This document shows, piece by piece, positions 1-11,260 of a stretch of 64,000 nucleotides of DNA. The stretch spans positions 62,001 to 126,000 of the forward strand of contig JANQRL010000011.1 in the NCBI GenBank assembly GCA_028284605.1. The letters are read 5' to 3'. Under the pieces are notes generated by a model, which worked only from the letters and a program-made list of their open reading frames with translations, was not told where the DNA came from and did not search any database. Made by a program: the position numbers and the translations under genes. The stretch is from Paracoccaceae bacterium. Lineage in GTDB: Bacteria; Pseudomonadota; Alphaproteobacteria; Rhodobacterales; Rhodobacteraceae. Numbering within the stretch: position 1 is the first letter of the stretch; each line of letters begins with the position of its first letter.

Positions 1-781
1 TCGAGATCGCCCGCGCGGTCATCCGGTATTCGTGGAGCACGGTCAGCGGATAGGCCCGGCGGTGCATGTCGATCTTCGCAATCGCCCGCCAGGAGCCGCC
101 GACGAGGAAGAGGCGCTTGCCGGTCGGCTCGCCCATGGCCGTGAAGAGATCGGCCATGACCTCGCGGATATGGGCCTTCACCGCCTTCCGTCCGCCTTTG
201 AGATCGCGCAGTTTCAGCGGCCCGAGGGCGGAGGTGACGCGGTGGCCGACCCGGCCATCGGAGAGATGGGCCAGTTCCATCGACGAGCCGCCGATATCGC
301 AGACGAGGCCGTAGGAGCCGGGCCAGCCGAGGAGCACGCCCTGCGCCGAGAGCCGCGCCTCCTCCTGGCCGTCGATGACCCAGAGCTTGATGCCCGTTTC
401 GGCCTCGATCTCGGCCCGGAACGCGGCACCATCGGCGGCGTCGCGCACCGCGGCGGTGGCGACGGCGGTCAGCGGCGGGATGCCCATGCCCTTGGCCAGG
501 GCGGCGAAACGGCGGAGCGCGCCGAGCGCCCGGACCCGGCCCTCCGGGTTGAGGCGCCCGGTCTCGCTCAGCCCCGCGCCGAGGCCGCACATGACCTTCT
601 CATTGTAGAAATAGGCCGGGCTCCGCGCGGCGCCGTCGAACACGACGAGGCGCACCGAGTTCGAGCCGACATCCACCACGCCGACGCGCGACAGCGCCCG
701 CGATTGCGGATCGGCGAAGAGCGGGCGCCCGAACGGTCCCCAGTCGGTGCCCTCGCCCCTAGTCTTCTGCACCCCGTCCAT
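1..781 (-). CDS. ppx: Ppx/GppA exopolyphosphatase, C-terminus beyond window
   Basis: Exopolyphosphatase of the Ppx/GppA (actin-like ATPase fold) family, which removes phosphate from the ends of polyphosphate or hydrolyses pppGpp. I read the N-terminal part on the minus strand from the ATG at 781. The phosphate-1 loop appears as VVDVGSNSVRLVVFDG near residue 35, and the second loop as LVCDIGGSSMELA near residue 140. The C-terminus lies beyond base 1, so the length cannot be judged. It lies 105 bp downstream of ppk on the same strand, the usual polyphosphate synthesis/degradation pairing. The N-terminal extension before the first motif (about 34 residues) is typical of alphaproteobacterial Ppx. 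The family call is secure; the choice between Ppx and GppA rests on the ppk neighbour. Confidence 0.88.
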   Translation of the reverse strand, partial: MDGVQKTRGEGTDWGPFGRPLFADPQSRALSRVGVVDVGSNSVRLVVFDGAARSPAYFYNEKVMCGLGAGLSETGRLNPEGRVRALGALRRFAALAKGMGIPPLTAVATAAVRDAADGAAFRAEIEAETGIKLWVIDGQEEARLSAQGVLLGWPGSYGLVCDIGGSSMELAHLSDGRVGHRVTSALGPLKLRDLKGGRKAVKAHIREVMADLFTAMGEPTGKRLFLVGGSWRAIAKIDMHRRAYPLTVLHEYRMTARAIS

Positions 782-849
782 GGGCCCGTTGTGGCAGGCC
801 AGGGGCGGGGGGTTCAAGAAAAAGGCGACATCGGCGGCCACCGGGCGCA

Positions 850-870
850 AAATCCTTCGACGAAGGATTT
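850..870. repeat. perfect 10-bp-arm palindrome between ppk and ppx
   Basis: The 105-bp gap between ppk and ppx contains AAATCCTTCG, one base, then CGAAGGATTT. The arms are perfect and the centre is TTCG-like. It resembles in style the two palindromes centred on TTCGAA at 43192-43233. It could be a small REP-type repeat or a processing/attenuation hairpin that lowers ppx relative to ppk. No U-tract follows on the minus strand, so it is not a classical terminator. Confidence 0.6.
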
Positions 871-885
871 CGCCCCGCCCGCCCG

Positions 886-3054
<2,169 letters not shown>

Positions 3055-3093
3055 CGGGGCCTTGTCACAAAGTGCTGTAACGCGAACATGACG

Positions 3094-3771
3094 CTATGGC
3101 GCCGGATCGTCCAGCATGTCCAGCACCTTGCCGGCGAGCGGAACCGCGATGGTGCGGCCTTCCGTCAGGGACGCGGCGTCGAGGGCGGCGACGATCCGGC
3201 CTGCGGCGGCGAAGGAGCGGTCCATGCGGCGGAGGAGAAAGCGGAGCACGTCGGGGCCGGGGGCGAGCTGACGGTCCTCGAACTGCTTCATCAGCACCGC
3301 TTCGAGGAGCCGGTCGTCGGGATCGTCGATATGGGTCAGCGCCGTGGCCTGCATCCGGCTCGCCAGATCGGGCAGGGCGAGGGGCCAGCGGGCGGGCGGT
3401 CCGGCGGCGGTCAGGAGCAGGCGCCCGTCGGGCCGGGCGGCAAGCGCGTTGTGGGCGTGGAAAAGCCATTCCTCGGCCTCTTGCGGCAGCCGGTCGGCAT
3501 CGTCGACGAGCAGGGCGGATGCGTCGGGCAATGGCTCGGCTCCGGTCAGTTCGGGGGCTTCGACGATCTGCGCGCCGGATCGTTCGGCGAAGAGCCGCGC
3601 CAGATGGGTTTTCCCCGCGCCCGCCGGGCCGATCAGGGCGAGCTTGCCCGACGGCCAGCCCTCCGGCGCGCTGACCATCTCGAAGGCCGCGCGATTGGCG
3701 TCGGTGACGAAGAAATCTTCCTCCCCCAGCGCGATCCGCGCCGGCCAGTGGAAGGTAAGCTGCCGCACCAT
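3094..3771 (-). CDS. hdaA: DnaA-related regulatory AAA+ protein HdaA
   Basis: DnaA-homologous AAA+ protein without the DnaA DNA-binding domain, 225 residues. It matches the Hda/HdaA group, which with the sliding clamp stimulates ATP hydrolysis on DnaA and prevents over-initiation of replication. The N-terminus has the clamp-binding type QLTF segment (residues 4-7). Walker A is GPAGAGKTH (48-56) and Walker B LLVDDAD (87-93). A sensor-2-like arginine-rich lid occupies the last 80 residues. It lies between the PerM-like gene (2-bp gap) and ppk, all co-directional. Replication control fits the family and the length; no experimental evidence is visible. Confidence 0.88.
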   Translation of the reverse strand: MVRQLTFHWPARIALGEEDFFVTDANRAAFEMVSAPEGWPSGKLALIGPAGAGKTHLARLFAERSGAQIVEAPELTGAEPLPDASALLVDDADRLPQEAEEWLFHAHNALAARPDGRLLLTAAGPPARWPLALPDLASRMQATALTHIDDPDDRLLEAVLMKQFEDRQLAPGPDVLRFLLRRMDRSFAAAGRIVAALDAASLTEGRTIAVPLAGKVLDMLDDPAP

Positions 3772-3773
3772 CC

Positions 3774-4829
3774 TTAGTCCGAGAGCCCTTTATAGAGGCG
3801 CCCGTCCTTGTAGCGATCTATCGCGAAGCGGACGATGACGCCGATCATCGCCGCCACCGGGACCGCGACCAGCATGCCGACGAAGCCGAAAAGCGTGCCG
3901 AAGGCGGTGAGCGCGAAGAGCAGCCAGACCGGGTGCAGCCCGACCGAGGAGCCGACAAGTTTCGGCGTTAGGATGTTGCCCTCGACCAGTTGCCCGGTCT
4001 GGAAGATCACCGCGACGACGATGATCCAGAGCCAGTCGCCCCAGAACTGAAACAGCGCCATGCCGATGGCCAGGGCCCCGCCGACCAGGGCGCCGACATA
4101 GGGAATGAAGGTCAGCAGCCCGGCGATGGAACCGATGACGAGCCCGAAATTCAGCCCGACCAGCATCAGCGCCGCGGCATAGTAGATGCCGAGGATCAGG
4201 CAGACCGTGCCCTGGCCGCGGATGAAGGAGGCGAGCGTCCGGTTCATCTCATGCGCCAACTGCCGGATCACCGGGGCGTGGTCGCGGGGCAGAAGCTCGT
4301 CGATCCGGGCCAGCATCCGGTCCCAGTCGAGCAGCAGGTAGAAGGTGACGACGGGCACCAGCACGACGAGGACGAGGACGTTGACGATGCCGCCCGCGGC
4401 GCTGAGGACCTGGTTCAGCAGCGCGCCGCCGCTTTCCTGAATGGTCTGGCCGAGGGCGCCAAGCTGTTGCCGGATCACACTGGTCTCGTCCATGAGCTGC
4501 GGAAACCGGGCGGTCAGGGCGTCGCGGAGCTGGGCGAAGAGTTGCGGTGCGGTCTCGATGAGCTGGGCGGTCTGGCTGATCAGGGTCGGGATGACGAGGA
4601 GGATCAGCAGGACGAAGATGAGGACGGCGAAGATGGTGATCACGACGACCGAGAGGGCCCGGCCGAAACCCCATTCCTCCAGCTTGTCGGCGACCGGATC
4701 GAGGCAATAGGCGATGGCGGCGCCGAGGACGAAGGGCAGGAGCACATCGCCCAGAAACCACAGCACCGCCACGAAAAGGACGATGGCGATGCCCCAATAC
4801 TTCAACTGATCGCGCACCGGCAGCGCCAT
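3774..4829 (-). CDS. AI-2E/PerM family membrane transporter
   Basis: Integral membrane protein of the AI-2E transporter (PF01594, PerM/YdiK/TqsA) family, 351 residues. About eight hydrophobic segments are evident: two near the N-terminus (15-50), one around 60-85, a central pair after a cytoplasmic/periplasmic helical region, and a C-terminal cluster containing NILTPKLVGSSVGLHPVWLLFALTAFG-type sequence (quoted here as family signature NILTPKLVG). Members export small molecules or ions; the substrate cannot be inferred. It sits 2 bp upstream of hdaA, so the two are almost certainly co-transcribed. Upstream is a 526-bp non-coding stretch that holds a hairpin repeat. Confidence 0.85.
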   Translation of the reverse strand: MALPVRDQLKYWGIAIVLFVAVLWFLGDVLLPFVLGAAIAYCLDPVADKLEEWGFGRALSVVVITIFAVLIFVLLILLVIPTLISQTAQLIETAPQLFAQLRDALTARFPQLMDETSVIRQQLGALGQTIQESGGALLNQVLSAAGGIVNVLVLVVLVPVVTFYLLLDWDRMLARIDELLPRDHAPVIRQLAHEMNRTLASFIRGQGTVCLILGIYYAAALMLVGLNFGLVIGSIAGLLTFIPYVGALVGGALAIGMALFQFWGDWLWIIVVAVIFQTGQLVEGNILTPKLVGSSVGLHPVWLLFALTAFGTLFGFVGMLVAVPVAAMIGVIVRFAIDRYKDGRLYKGLSD

Positions 4830-5060
4830 TCCGGTCTCCTCTCAAGGTCTGGCTGCCTGTGTCACCGGTGCGGCAGGAGGGGTCAAGCCCGGGACATCGC
4901 CGTCGGACAGCTCGGGCCAATCGGTCAGAGTGCCGGCTGCATTGGATAGGTTTGGATCAGGCCGGACGAGAGGAGGCACAAACCCCGTCCACAAGGTGCG
5001 GTGCTTATTGGGCGAGGAGATGCTTGAGCAATGCGGCGCGGAATCGAGGCGAAGCCGGCC
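4830..5060. other. non-coding stretch upstream of the PerM-like gene
   Basis: Part of a 526-bp gap without a convincing gene (4830-5355). Short open frames exist on both strands but lack recognisable family features and usual start sites. The minus-strand promoter of the PerM-like/hdaA/ppk/ppx operon presumably lies here. The segment just left of the hairpin element, 5037-5060, retains similarity to the equivalent flank of copy B at 18531-18554 (CGGAATC-type core), so the repeat may extend into it. The bases 5195-5273 on the other side show nothing I can identify. Confidence 0.5.
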
Positions 5061-5194
5061 GCGCATCGACGGGCCGCCCCGCCGGACCGGCGATTGGGTG
5101 ACGTTGGCGCGTCGCTCGGGGGTCGTTCGGATGTGGCGGGGATAAAGCGCGCCGCACATAGGTGGGATCGCCGCTCCGCGGCCCCTCGATGCGC
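5061..5194. repeat. long hairpin element, copy A
   Basis: A 134-nt segment bounded by 17-base inverted ends (5061-5077 and 5178-5194) that pair with one mismatch. A second inverted pair lies inside (5083-5094 with 5167-5178, one mismatch) and a short GGCGCG/CGCGCC pair inside that (5106-5111 with 5148-5153). The same layout occurs at 18554-18695. Shared blocks are GCATCGAC at the outer stem, GGCGATT then GGTGA, GCTCGG, GGATGTG and ATAAAGCGC. Outer-stem differences between the copies are compensatory. It may be a structured RNA, a MITE-like unit or a REP-type repeat. I cannot assign it to a named family, and transcription direction is unknown. Confidence 0.75.
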
Positions 5195-5273
5195 TACGTC
5201 CGCACGTCCAATCCGGGCCCCTCGGGTCCGATACACCAACGCATCTAGAACCGAGGCCCTTCGCCGCCATACC

Positions 5274-5311
5274 TGCAACAAGGGAGCCCCGCCGGGGCAA
5301 TGGCGGGGCTC
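5274..5311 (-). terminator. intrinsic terminator of the fasciclin gene
   Basis: On the minus strand, 45 bases after the fasciclin stop codon, a perfect 10-bp stem (GAGCCCCGCC with GGCGGGGCTC, arms at 5302-5311 and 5284-5293) with an eight-base loop is followed by CCTTGTTG. This is a moderately U-rich tail. The position and stem strength fit a Rho-independent terminator. Confidence 0.7.
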
Positions 5312-5355
5312 GCTCTGAGTATTGGCTCCGGGCGACAGGTCGTCCGGGGCTCCGC

Positions 5356-5871
5356 TTAGTGGCAGTCGGGGCGGGTGCCCGGCAGGAGCACCTTGTCGAT
5401 CACGTGGATGACGCCGTTATCGGCCTCGATATCGGCGATGATGACATTGGCCACATCCCCGGTGCCGTCGGCAATCGTGACGCCCGATCCGGCGGTGATG
5501 CAGAGCCGCTCGCTCTCCAGCACGGGCTTGAAGAAGTTCGAGCCCGCCGGGAAGTCCGACGCGGTCAGCTTCCGGTCGTCGACATGGTAGAGCAGGATCG
5601 AGGTGAGCTGGTCGATATTGCCCGGCTCCAGCAGGCTTTCGACGGTGCCCTCGGGCAGGGCGGCGAAGGCGTCGTTGACCGGCGCGTAGACGGTGAACGG
5701 GCCGGGGCCGGAGAGCGTTTCGGCGAGGCCGGCGGCGGTGACGGCGGCGACGAGCGTCGAGAAGCGGTCATCGCCGGCGGCGATTTCCACGATATTGGCG
5801 GCGGAGGCGGAACCGGCCAGGCCGGTGGCAATCGCGGCGGCCGCGGCGAGGCGGCGGATCGAGGTGGTCAT
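5356..5871 (-). CDS. secreted fasciclin (FAS1) domain protein
   Basis: A 171-residue exported protein with a signal peptide (residues 1-24, cleavage after SASA) and one FAS1 domain filling the remainder. The FAS1 H1 box is visible as FTVYAPVNDAFAALP (about 59-73), and the conserved tail as NGVIHVIDKVLLP (about 151-163). FAS1 domains mediate adhesion or bind small ligands. Single-domain versions are common secreted proteins in marine alphaproteobacteria. Two cysteines (in ERLCITAG and the terminal PDCH) could form a disulphide. It is monocistronic, with its own downstream terminator, and diverges from proS. Confidence 0.9.
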   Translation of the reverse strand: MTTSIRRLAAAAAIATGLAGSASAANIVEIAAGDDRFSTLVAAVTAAGLAETLSGPGPFTVYAPVNDAFAALPEGTVESLLEPGNIDQLTSILLYHVDDRKLTASDFPAGSNFFKPVLESERLCITAGSGVTIADGTGDVANVIIADIEADNGVIHVIDKVLLPGTRPDCH

Positions 5872-6061
5872 GGGTCTTCCCCTTTGTCTGAGTTCCCGTG
5901 CGGGTGATGCACGACCGATCTACGTGGGAAATTTTTCCACAGATCAGAATCTCACGGTTTCGTGATCGCGCCTGTCCGGAGCGCCGCGCCGCAGCGCTCG
6001 CTTGCCCGCCCCGCGCAACTGTCGTAGGCCCGGACCCCGGAACGCCACGAAGGGTCCTCTG

Positions 6062-7420
6062 ATGCGCCTCAGCCGCTACTTTCTGCCCGTGCTCAAGGAA
6101 ACGCCCGCCGAGGCGCAGATCGTCAGCCACCGGCTGATGCTGCGGGCCGGCATGATCCGGCAGGCCAGCGCCGGCATCTATTCCTGGCTGCCCCTCGGTT
6201 ACCGGGTGCTGCGCCGGATCGAGCGGATCGTCCATGAGGAGCAGCAGCGCGCCGGCCATATCCCGGTCCTGATGCCGACCCTGCAATCGGCCGATCTCTG
6301 GCGCCAGTCGGGGCGCTACGACGCCTACGGGCCGGAGATGCTGCGGCTGAAGGACCGGCATGACCGCGAAATGCTCTACGGGCCCACCAACGAGGAGATG
6401 ATCACCGAGATCGTCGCGGGCTACGTCACCTCCTACAAGGCGCTGCCGCTGACGCTCTACCACATCCAGTGGAAGTTCCGCGACGAGGTCCGCCCGCGCT
6501 TCGGCGTCATGCGCGGCCGCGAGTTCCTGATGAAGGACGGATACAATTTCGACCTGACGAAGGAAGATGCGCTCCACGCCTATAACCGGCATCTGGTGAG
6601 CTATCTCAGGACCTATGAACGGATGGGCCTCCAGGCGATCCCGATGCGGGCGGATTCGGGGCCCATCGGGGGCGACTACACCCATGAGTTCCTGGTCCTT
6701 GCCGAGACCGGCGAGTCCGAGGTGTTCTACGACAGCGCCATCACCGACCTGACCTTCGGCGACCGCGCCATCGACTATGACGACCACGCCCAGTGTCAGG
6801 CGGTGCTGGAGGAATTCACGTCCCGCTATGCCCGCACCGACGAGACCCATGACGCGGCGGTCTTCGCCGAGGTCCCCGAGGCGCGGCGGCGCTCGGCCCG
6901 GGGCATCGAAGTGGGCCAGATCTTCTATTTCGGCACCGCCTATTCGGAGAGTATCGGCGCCTATGTCCAGAACGAGGCCGGGGACCGCGTGCCGCTCCAC
7001 ATGGGCTCCCACGGGATCGGCGTGTCGCGCCTCGCGGGGGCCTTGATCGAGGCCAATCACGACGACAATGGCATCATCTGGCCCGAGGCGGTGGCGCCGT
7101 TCCATGTCGGCATCGTGAACCTGCGCCAGGGCGATGCCGGCACCGACGCGGCTTGCGAAGAGATCTACGCCGCCCTGCGCGCGGCCGGGCTCGACCCGCT
7201 CTATGACGACCGCGACGAGCGGGCCGGGGGCAAATTCGCCACGATGGACCTGATCGGCCTGCCCTGGCGCGTGACCGTCGGCCCGCGGGGCCTGAAGAAC
7301 GGCGTCGTCGAAGTCACCAGCCGCCGCACCGGCGAGAGCGAAGAGATGTCGCCCGAGGCCGCCATCGCCCGGATCGCGGAGATCTACGCGCCCCATATCG
7401 GATCGCCGCCGTTGGCCTGA
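6062..7420 (+). CDS. proS: proline-tRNA ligase, short alphaproteobacterial type
   Basis: Class II prolyl-tRNA synthetase (EC 6.1.1.15), 452 residues. This is the short bacterial type found in Alphaproteobacteria, which lacks the insertion editing domain and is therefore about 120 residues shorter than the E. coli enzyme. Motif 1 lies around residues 25-60, motif 2 contains [19 protein letters not shown], and motif 3 contains [10 protein letters not shown]. The anticodon-binding domain occupies the last 100 residues. I chose ATG 6062 (MRLSRYFLP), the usual family N-terminus, over an upstream in-frame start at 6002. It heads a run of plus-strand genes continuing into lolC/E-lolD, a gene order I know from other Rhodobacterales. 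Confidence 0.97.
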   Translation: MRLSRYFLPVLKETPAEAQIVSHRLMLRAGMIRQASAGIYSWLPLGYRVLRRIERIVHEEQQRAGHIPVLMPTLQSADLWRQSGRYDAYGPEMLRLKDRHDREMLYGPTNEEMITEIVAGYVTSYKALPLTLYHIQWKFRDEVRPRFGVMRGREFLMKDGYNFDLTKEDALHAYNRHLVSYLRTYERMGLQAIPMRADSGPIGGDYTHEFLVLAETGESEVFYDSAITDLTFGDRAIDYDDHAQCQAVLEEFTSRYARTDETHDAAVFAEVPEARRRSARGIEVGQIFYFGTAYSESIGAYVQNEAGDRVPLHMGSHGIGVSRLAGALIEANHDDNGIIWPEAVAPFHVGIVNLRQGDAGTDAACEEIYAALRAAGLDPLYDDRDERAGGKFATMDLIGLPWRVTVGPRGLKNGVVEVTSRRTGESEEMSPEAAIARIAEIYAPHIGSPPLA

Positions 7421-7498
7421 CCGGTCGCGGGGTCTGTCCCGGCGCGGCCTGCTCTGCTAGTCTCGACGCGCAGGCGGGTGGGTGTCGAGGAGCGGCAG

Positions 7499-8029
7499 AT
7501 GATAGTTCGGGTTTTGGCGCTGGCCGGCGGTGTGTCAGGCGCAGCTCTTCTGTCGCAATATCCTGAATTCTCTCAGCAATATCTCCAGCGGCTGGGTGGT
7601 CAGATCGATGCGCTGACCGTCGTGGTGGCCGATTTCGATGCCTCCGCCGCGGAGAGCGGGATGACGCGGGCGGCGGCGCTGACCGAGCTTGAGGGGAGCG
7701 AGTTTCTCTCCGCCCGCCAGGCTGACATGGCCCGCACCTTCGCGCGCCACGAACGGCTCCTGGCCGATCGTGCGGCGCTAGAGGCTGCGGCTCCGTTGCA
7801 GCGACTCTTGCTGCCCCATCGGCTGAGCGACGCGGAGACCTTCCAGGGCACCTGGGCCGATTACGAACCGGCCGTACCGCTGACCGTTCCGGGCGCGGTT
7901 TCCGCCGGGGCCGGGTTCCTTGCCGGCTGGGCCGCGATTGCCGCCCTTCTGGCGCTGCTCCGCCTGCCGTTCCGGCGCCGCCGCCCCGCGCCCCGGATCG
8001 AGCCTCCGGTGAGCGGGCCGCCCGCTTGA
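7499..8029 (+). CDS. DUF2937 family membrane protein
   Basis: A 176-residue protein matching the DUF2937 family. It has an N-terminal hydrophobic segment (residues 1-20, MIVRVLALAGGVSGAALLS), a helical periplasmic or cytoplasmic region with FSQQYLQRLGGQIDAL, and a second membrane segment near 135-160 followed by a basic tail (RRRR). The ATG at 7499 is preceded by GAGGAGCGG; an in-frame GTG at 7478 is possible but less well placed. It sits between proS and the lipoprotein-releasing permease in the same direction. The family function is not known. Membrane association is clear from the two hydrophobic helices. Confidence 0.8.
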   Translation: MIVRVLALAGGVSGAALLSQYPEFSQQYLQRLGGQIDALTVVVADFDASAAESGMTRAAALTELEGSEFLSARQADMARTFARHERLLADRAALEAAAPLQRLLLPHRLSDAETFQGTWADYEPAVPLTVPGAVSAGAGFLAGWAAIAALLALLRLPFRRRRPAPRIEPPVSGPPA

Positions 8030-8079
8030 CCGCGCGGCGCAAACCGACCACGGTCCGCCCGCCCGAGCCCAGAGGTCCC

Positions 8080-9366
8080 ATGTCCGGCCGCACTGCCCCG
8101 TTTGCCCGCTTCGAATGGATGATCGCCTGGCGCTATATCCGCGCCAAGCGGGCCGAGGGCGGGGTCTCCACCATGACCTGGATCAGCCTGATCGGGATCA
8201 CGCTCGCGGTCTTTGCCCTGATCGCCACGCTTGCGGTGCGCTCCGGCTTCCGGGCCGAGTTCGTCGACACGATCCTCGGCGCGAATGCCCATGTCACCAT
8301 CTACCAGCAGGCGCGGCTGACCGAGACCGGCCAGACCGACCGCTCCATCGCGGAGTATGAGGCGATGGCCGAACGCCTCGCTGCGGTCCCCGGCGTCACC
8401 CGCGCAGCGCCGCTGATCCGCGGACAGGTCATGGCGAACTATCAGAGTTTCAACAGCGGCATCGAGGTCTACGGCATTGCCGAGGGGGACCTCTTGACCA
8501 TTCCCCGCATCGCGGCTCCCGAAGTCAGCATGGGCCAGATCGACCGCTTCACCGAGGGGATCGCCGTCGGCTCCGGCGTCGCGCGGGAGCTTGGGGTGAC
8601 TGTGGGCGACCGGATCCGGCTGATCTCGCCCAACGGCGTTCGCACCGCCTTCGGAACGTCGCCCCGGGTGAATGCCTACGAGGTCGTCTACATCTTCACC
8701 GCCGGGCGCTTCGACATCGACCGCACCCGCGCCTATCTGCCGATTGCCGAGGCCCAGAACTATTTCAACCGTGACGGTACCGCCGACGAGATCGAGGTCA
8801 TGGTTACCGATCCGGATACCGTTGAGGACCTTGCCTCTGCGCTCCTCGCCGCCGCCGGTCCGGCCACCCTCGCCTGGACCTGGCGCGATGCCTCCGGCGG
8901 CTTCCTCCGCGCGCTCGAGGTCGAGGACAACATCATGTTCATCATCCTGTCGATCCTCGTGCTGATCGCCTCGATGAACATCATCTCCGGCCTGATCATG
9001 CTGGTGAAGAACAAGGGCCGCGATATCGGAATCCTGCGCACGATGGGCCTTTCGGAAGGGTCGATCCTCAGGGTCTTCTTCCTCTGCGGCGCCTCTATCG
9101 GGACGCTGGGTACCCTCTTCGGCGTGATCCTCGGCTGCCTTTTCGCGCTCTATATCGAGCCGATCTTCTCCTTCGTGAACTGGGCCATGGGCGGCGGGAT
9201 CTGGGATCCGTCGATCCGGGGGATCTATGCGCTGCCCGCGAAACTGGAACTGGCGGACGTCCTCTCGGCGGTCGTGCTGTCGTTGTCGCTGAGCTGGATC
9301 GTCACGCTCTTCCCGGCGCGGCGGGCTGCGCGCATGAACCCTGTCGAGGCGCTGCGCTATGAGTGA
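8080..9366 (+). CDS. lolC: lipoprotein-releasing ABC transporter permease LolC/LolE
   Basis: Inner-membrane permease of the LolCDE machine, which extracts outer-membrane lipoproteins and hands them to LolA. It has 428 residues. There is one transmembrane helix near residues 30-52 with [23 protein letters not shown]-type sequence, a large periplasmic MacB-like domain to about residue 280, and three C-terminal helices forming the FtsX domain ([19 protein letters not shown] in the cytoplasmic loop). The start at 8080 follows AGAGG; an in-frame TTG at 8026 is less likely. It overlaps lolD by 8 bp. Alphaproteobacteria usually carry a single LolC/E-type permease (LolF), so this probably homodimerises. 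Confidence 0.93.
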   Translation: MSGRTAPFARFEWMIAWRYIRAKRAEGGVSTMTWISLIGITLAVFALIATLAVRSGFRAEFVDTILGANAHVTIYQQARLTETGQTDRSIAEYEAMAERLAAVPGVTRAAPLIRGQVMANYQSFNSGIEVYGIAEGDLLTIPRIAAPEVSMGQIDRFTEGIAVGSGVARELGVTVGDRIRLISPNGVRTAFGTSPRVNAYEVVYIFTAGRFDIDRTRAYLPIAEAQNYFNRDGTADEIEVMVTDPDTVEDLASALLAAAGPATLAWTWRDASGGFLRALEVEDNIMFIILSILVLIASMNIISGLIMLVKNKGRDIGILRTMGLSEGSILRVFFLCGASIGTLGTLFGVILGCLFALYIEPIFSFVNWAMGGGIWDPSIRGIYALPAKLELADVLSAVVLSLSLSWIVTLFPARRAARMNPVEALRYE

Positions 9367-10042
9367 TCCGGTGCTGGCGCTGACCGGCGTCACGAAGACC
9401 TACAATGCCGGAAAGCCCGGCGAAGTCAGGGTGTTGCAGGGCGCCGACCTGACCCTCGCCCCGGGCGAGGTCGTGGCCCTTGTCGCCCCCTCCGGTGCCG
9501 GCAAGTCGACGCTTCTCCACATTGCGGGCCTGCTCGACACCCCCGATACCGGCGCCGTCCAGATCGCCGGCACCGATATGACGGCGAAGAGCGACAATCG
9601 CCGCACCGCCGCCCGCCGCGCGGAGATCGGCTTCGTCTACCAGTTCCACCACCTGCTGCCGGAGTTCACGGCGCTCGAAAACATCACCCTGCCGCAACTC
9701 GCCAATGGCACCCCCGACCGCGCCGCCCGGGATCACGCCGAGAGCCTCTTGGCCACGGTCGGCCTCTCAGAGCGCGCAAGCCACCGTCCCGCCGCGCTCT
9801 CCGGCGGCGAGCAGCAGCGCGTCGCGTTCTGCCGGGCGCTGGCCAATGCTCCGAAGCTGCTCCTCGCCGACGAGCCCACCGGCAATCTCGACCCCGAGAC
9901 CTCGGGCGTCGTCTTCGATGCGCTGATGGAACTGGTGCGCGAGACCGGCCTTTCCGCGCTCATCGCCACCCACAACCCGGACCTCGCCGCCCGCATGGAT
10001 CGGATCGTCCATCTCGATCAAGGCCGTATCACACCTGCGTGA
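9359..10042 (+). CDS. lolD: lipoprotein-releasing ABC ATPase LolD
   Basis: ATP-binding subunit of the LolCDE lipoprotein exporter, 227 residues, normal length. Walker A is APSGAGKST (about 44-52), with the Q-loop in YQFHHLLPE. The ABC signature is LSGGEQQR and Walker [13 protein letters not shown], with the switch histidine in IATHNPDLA. The start codon overlaps the end of the permease gene by 8 bp, indicating translational coupling. Together with the permease it would supply the outer-membrane lipoproteins encoded elsewhere, including the Slam-linked lipoprotein in this window. Confidence 0.96.
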   Translation: MSDPVLALTGVTKTYNAGKPGEVRVLQGADLTLAPGEVVALVAPSGAGKSTLLHIAGLLDTPDTGAVQIAGTDMTAKSDNRRTAARRAEIGFVYQFHHLLPEFTALENITLPQLANGTPDRAARDHAESLLATVGLSERASHRPAALSGGEQQRVAFCRALANAPKLLLADEPTGNLDPETSGVVFDALMELVRETGLSALIATHNPDLAARMDRIVHLDQGRITPA

Positions 10043-10103
10043 CGCCCCTGTCCCCGGCCCCGCTCTTGCGCCACATCTGACCGAAAGCGCCGGGAGGTTT
10101 CTG

Positions 10104-10742
10104 ATGCGTGTTCTGGTTTTCGTTCTCTCCATGCTGGCCCTGCCGGCCAGTGCCAATACGGCCGTCAGCCTCGACGATTGGCGCAGCCAGCGCTTCCAGC
10201 TCTTCAAGCAGGTGCAGTTCGCCGGCGCTCGCGACCGGATGTCGATTGCCGCCGACGATGCCGCCTCGATCGCCTACCGGGTTCTGCCGCAATCGCTCCA
10301 CGGCGCCCGGACCGCGCGGTGGTCCTGGTCGGTGAGCCAGTCGGTCCCCGCCACCCGCCTCGACCGGCGCGGCGGCGACGATCGCAATATCGCGCTTTAC
10401 TTCGCGTTCCTGCCCGCCTCCGAGGCGGCGTCGGTCGGCCCCAATGCCAGCGTCGGCCGGCTGATGCGCAACCCCCAGGGCCGGGTCCTGGTCTATGTCT
10501 ATGGCGGCGCCCATAGCCGCGGCGACTTTCTGCCCTCGCCCTATCTCGACGGTCGCGGTGTGACCATCATCCGCCGCCCGGCCGGCACTGGATCTCATGC
10601 CGAAGAGGTTGATCTGGCAAGGGATTATGCCCGCGCCTTCGGCGGCGCGCCGGGGGCCCTGGTGGCGATGGCGATCTCGTCTGACAGCGACGATACCGGA
10701 TCCATGGTGCGCGCCCAGGTGAGCGGGCTGACCCTGCGCTAG
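10104..10742 (+). CDS. secreted DUF3047-type protein
   Basis: A 212-residue exported protein with a signal peptide (1-17, cleavage near LPASA). The mature part resembles DUF3047 proteins: DDWRSQRFQLF near the start, a conserved WSWSV element, and NIALYFAF and VYVYGG strands typical of a beta-sandwich. The ATG at 10104 follows GGGAGG. It is 61 bp downstream of lolD on the same strand and may be the last gene of that operon. The function is unknown. The family assignment is from memory of the sequence pattern. Confidence 0.65.
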   Translation: MRVLVFVLSMLALPASANTAVSLDDWRSQRFQLFKQVQFAGARDRMSIAADDAASIAYRVLPQSLHGARTARWSWSVSQSVPATRLDRRGGDDRNIALYFAFLPASEAASVGPNASVGRLMRNPQGRVLVYVYGGAHSRGDFLPSPYLDGRGVTIIRRPAGTGSHAEEVDLARDYARAFGGAPGALVAMAISSDSDDTGSMVRAQVSGLTLR

Positions 10743-11173
10743 GCTTTCTGGGTCACGAAGACTCCGGCGGCCATCAGCGCGATCCCCGCCGCCCGCGTTG
10801 CGGAAAGCGGGCTCTCCTGGGCGCCGAAGAGGCCGAAATGGTCGATGGCCGCGGCGGAAATGAGTTGCCCCAACAGCACGAAGAACACCGCGTTGCCGAC
10901 CCCGAATTGCGGCGCCACCCAGGTGATCGAGAGCACGTAGAACGCCACGAAGACCCCGCCGAGGAAGAGGTGTCTCGGCGCCGTCGCCAGCCGCCCGGCC
11001 CCGCCGCCCCAGGTGAGCATTGCCACGACAGCCGCGATGACCAGCGCCACCGCAAAAAGCACCGTGGCCGCCAGCGCCGGCGAGGCGATATGCCGCCCGA
11101 GCGCCGCATTGAGCGCGGCGAGCACCGGAACGCCGATCCCGGCGGCAAGCATCAGGAGGGCGTAATGCGGCAT
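10739..11173 (-). CDS. YdcZ/DUF606-type small multidrug/DMT membrane protein
   Basis: A 144-residue integral membrane protein with five hydrophobic helices, resembling the DUF606/YdcZ branch of the DMT superfamily. Sequence cues are LAALNAALGRHI near the start, FLGGVFVAFYVLS in the middle and the C-terminal AAGIALMAAGVFVTQKA. Members are five-helix half-transporters that probably dimerise; substrates are unknown. It converges on the DUF3047 gene with a 4-base overlap of the ends. It is transcribed away from the cytochrome genes, so 11174-11260 holds divergent promoters. Confidence 0.75.
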   Translation of the reverse strand: MPHYALLMLAAGIGVPVLAALNAALGRHIASPALAATVLFAVALVIAAVVAMLTWGGGAGRLATAPRHLFLGGVFVAFYVLSITWVAPQFGVGNAVFFVLLGQLISAAAIDHFGLFGAQESPLSATRAAGIALMAAGVFVTQKA

Positions 11174-11260
11174 GGTCGGTCCTTTCGCGGGGCGTTCAGG
11201 TCATTGCGCGGCTCCGCGCGCCGGTGCACCATGGCGCCGAGCAGCAAGGGAGGCAATCGG

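Noticed and set aside
4842-5300. A 152-codon minus-strand frame in the gap upstream of the PerM-like gene
   Set aside because: It runs straight through the hairpin repeat, whose conservation is explained by base pairing, not coding; no family similarity or ribosome-binding site.
11174-11260. Additional small gene upstream of the first cytochrome
   Set aside because: Open frames there start within the opposite-strand YdcZ-type gene and lack a ribosome-binding site.
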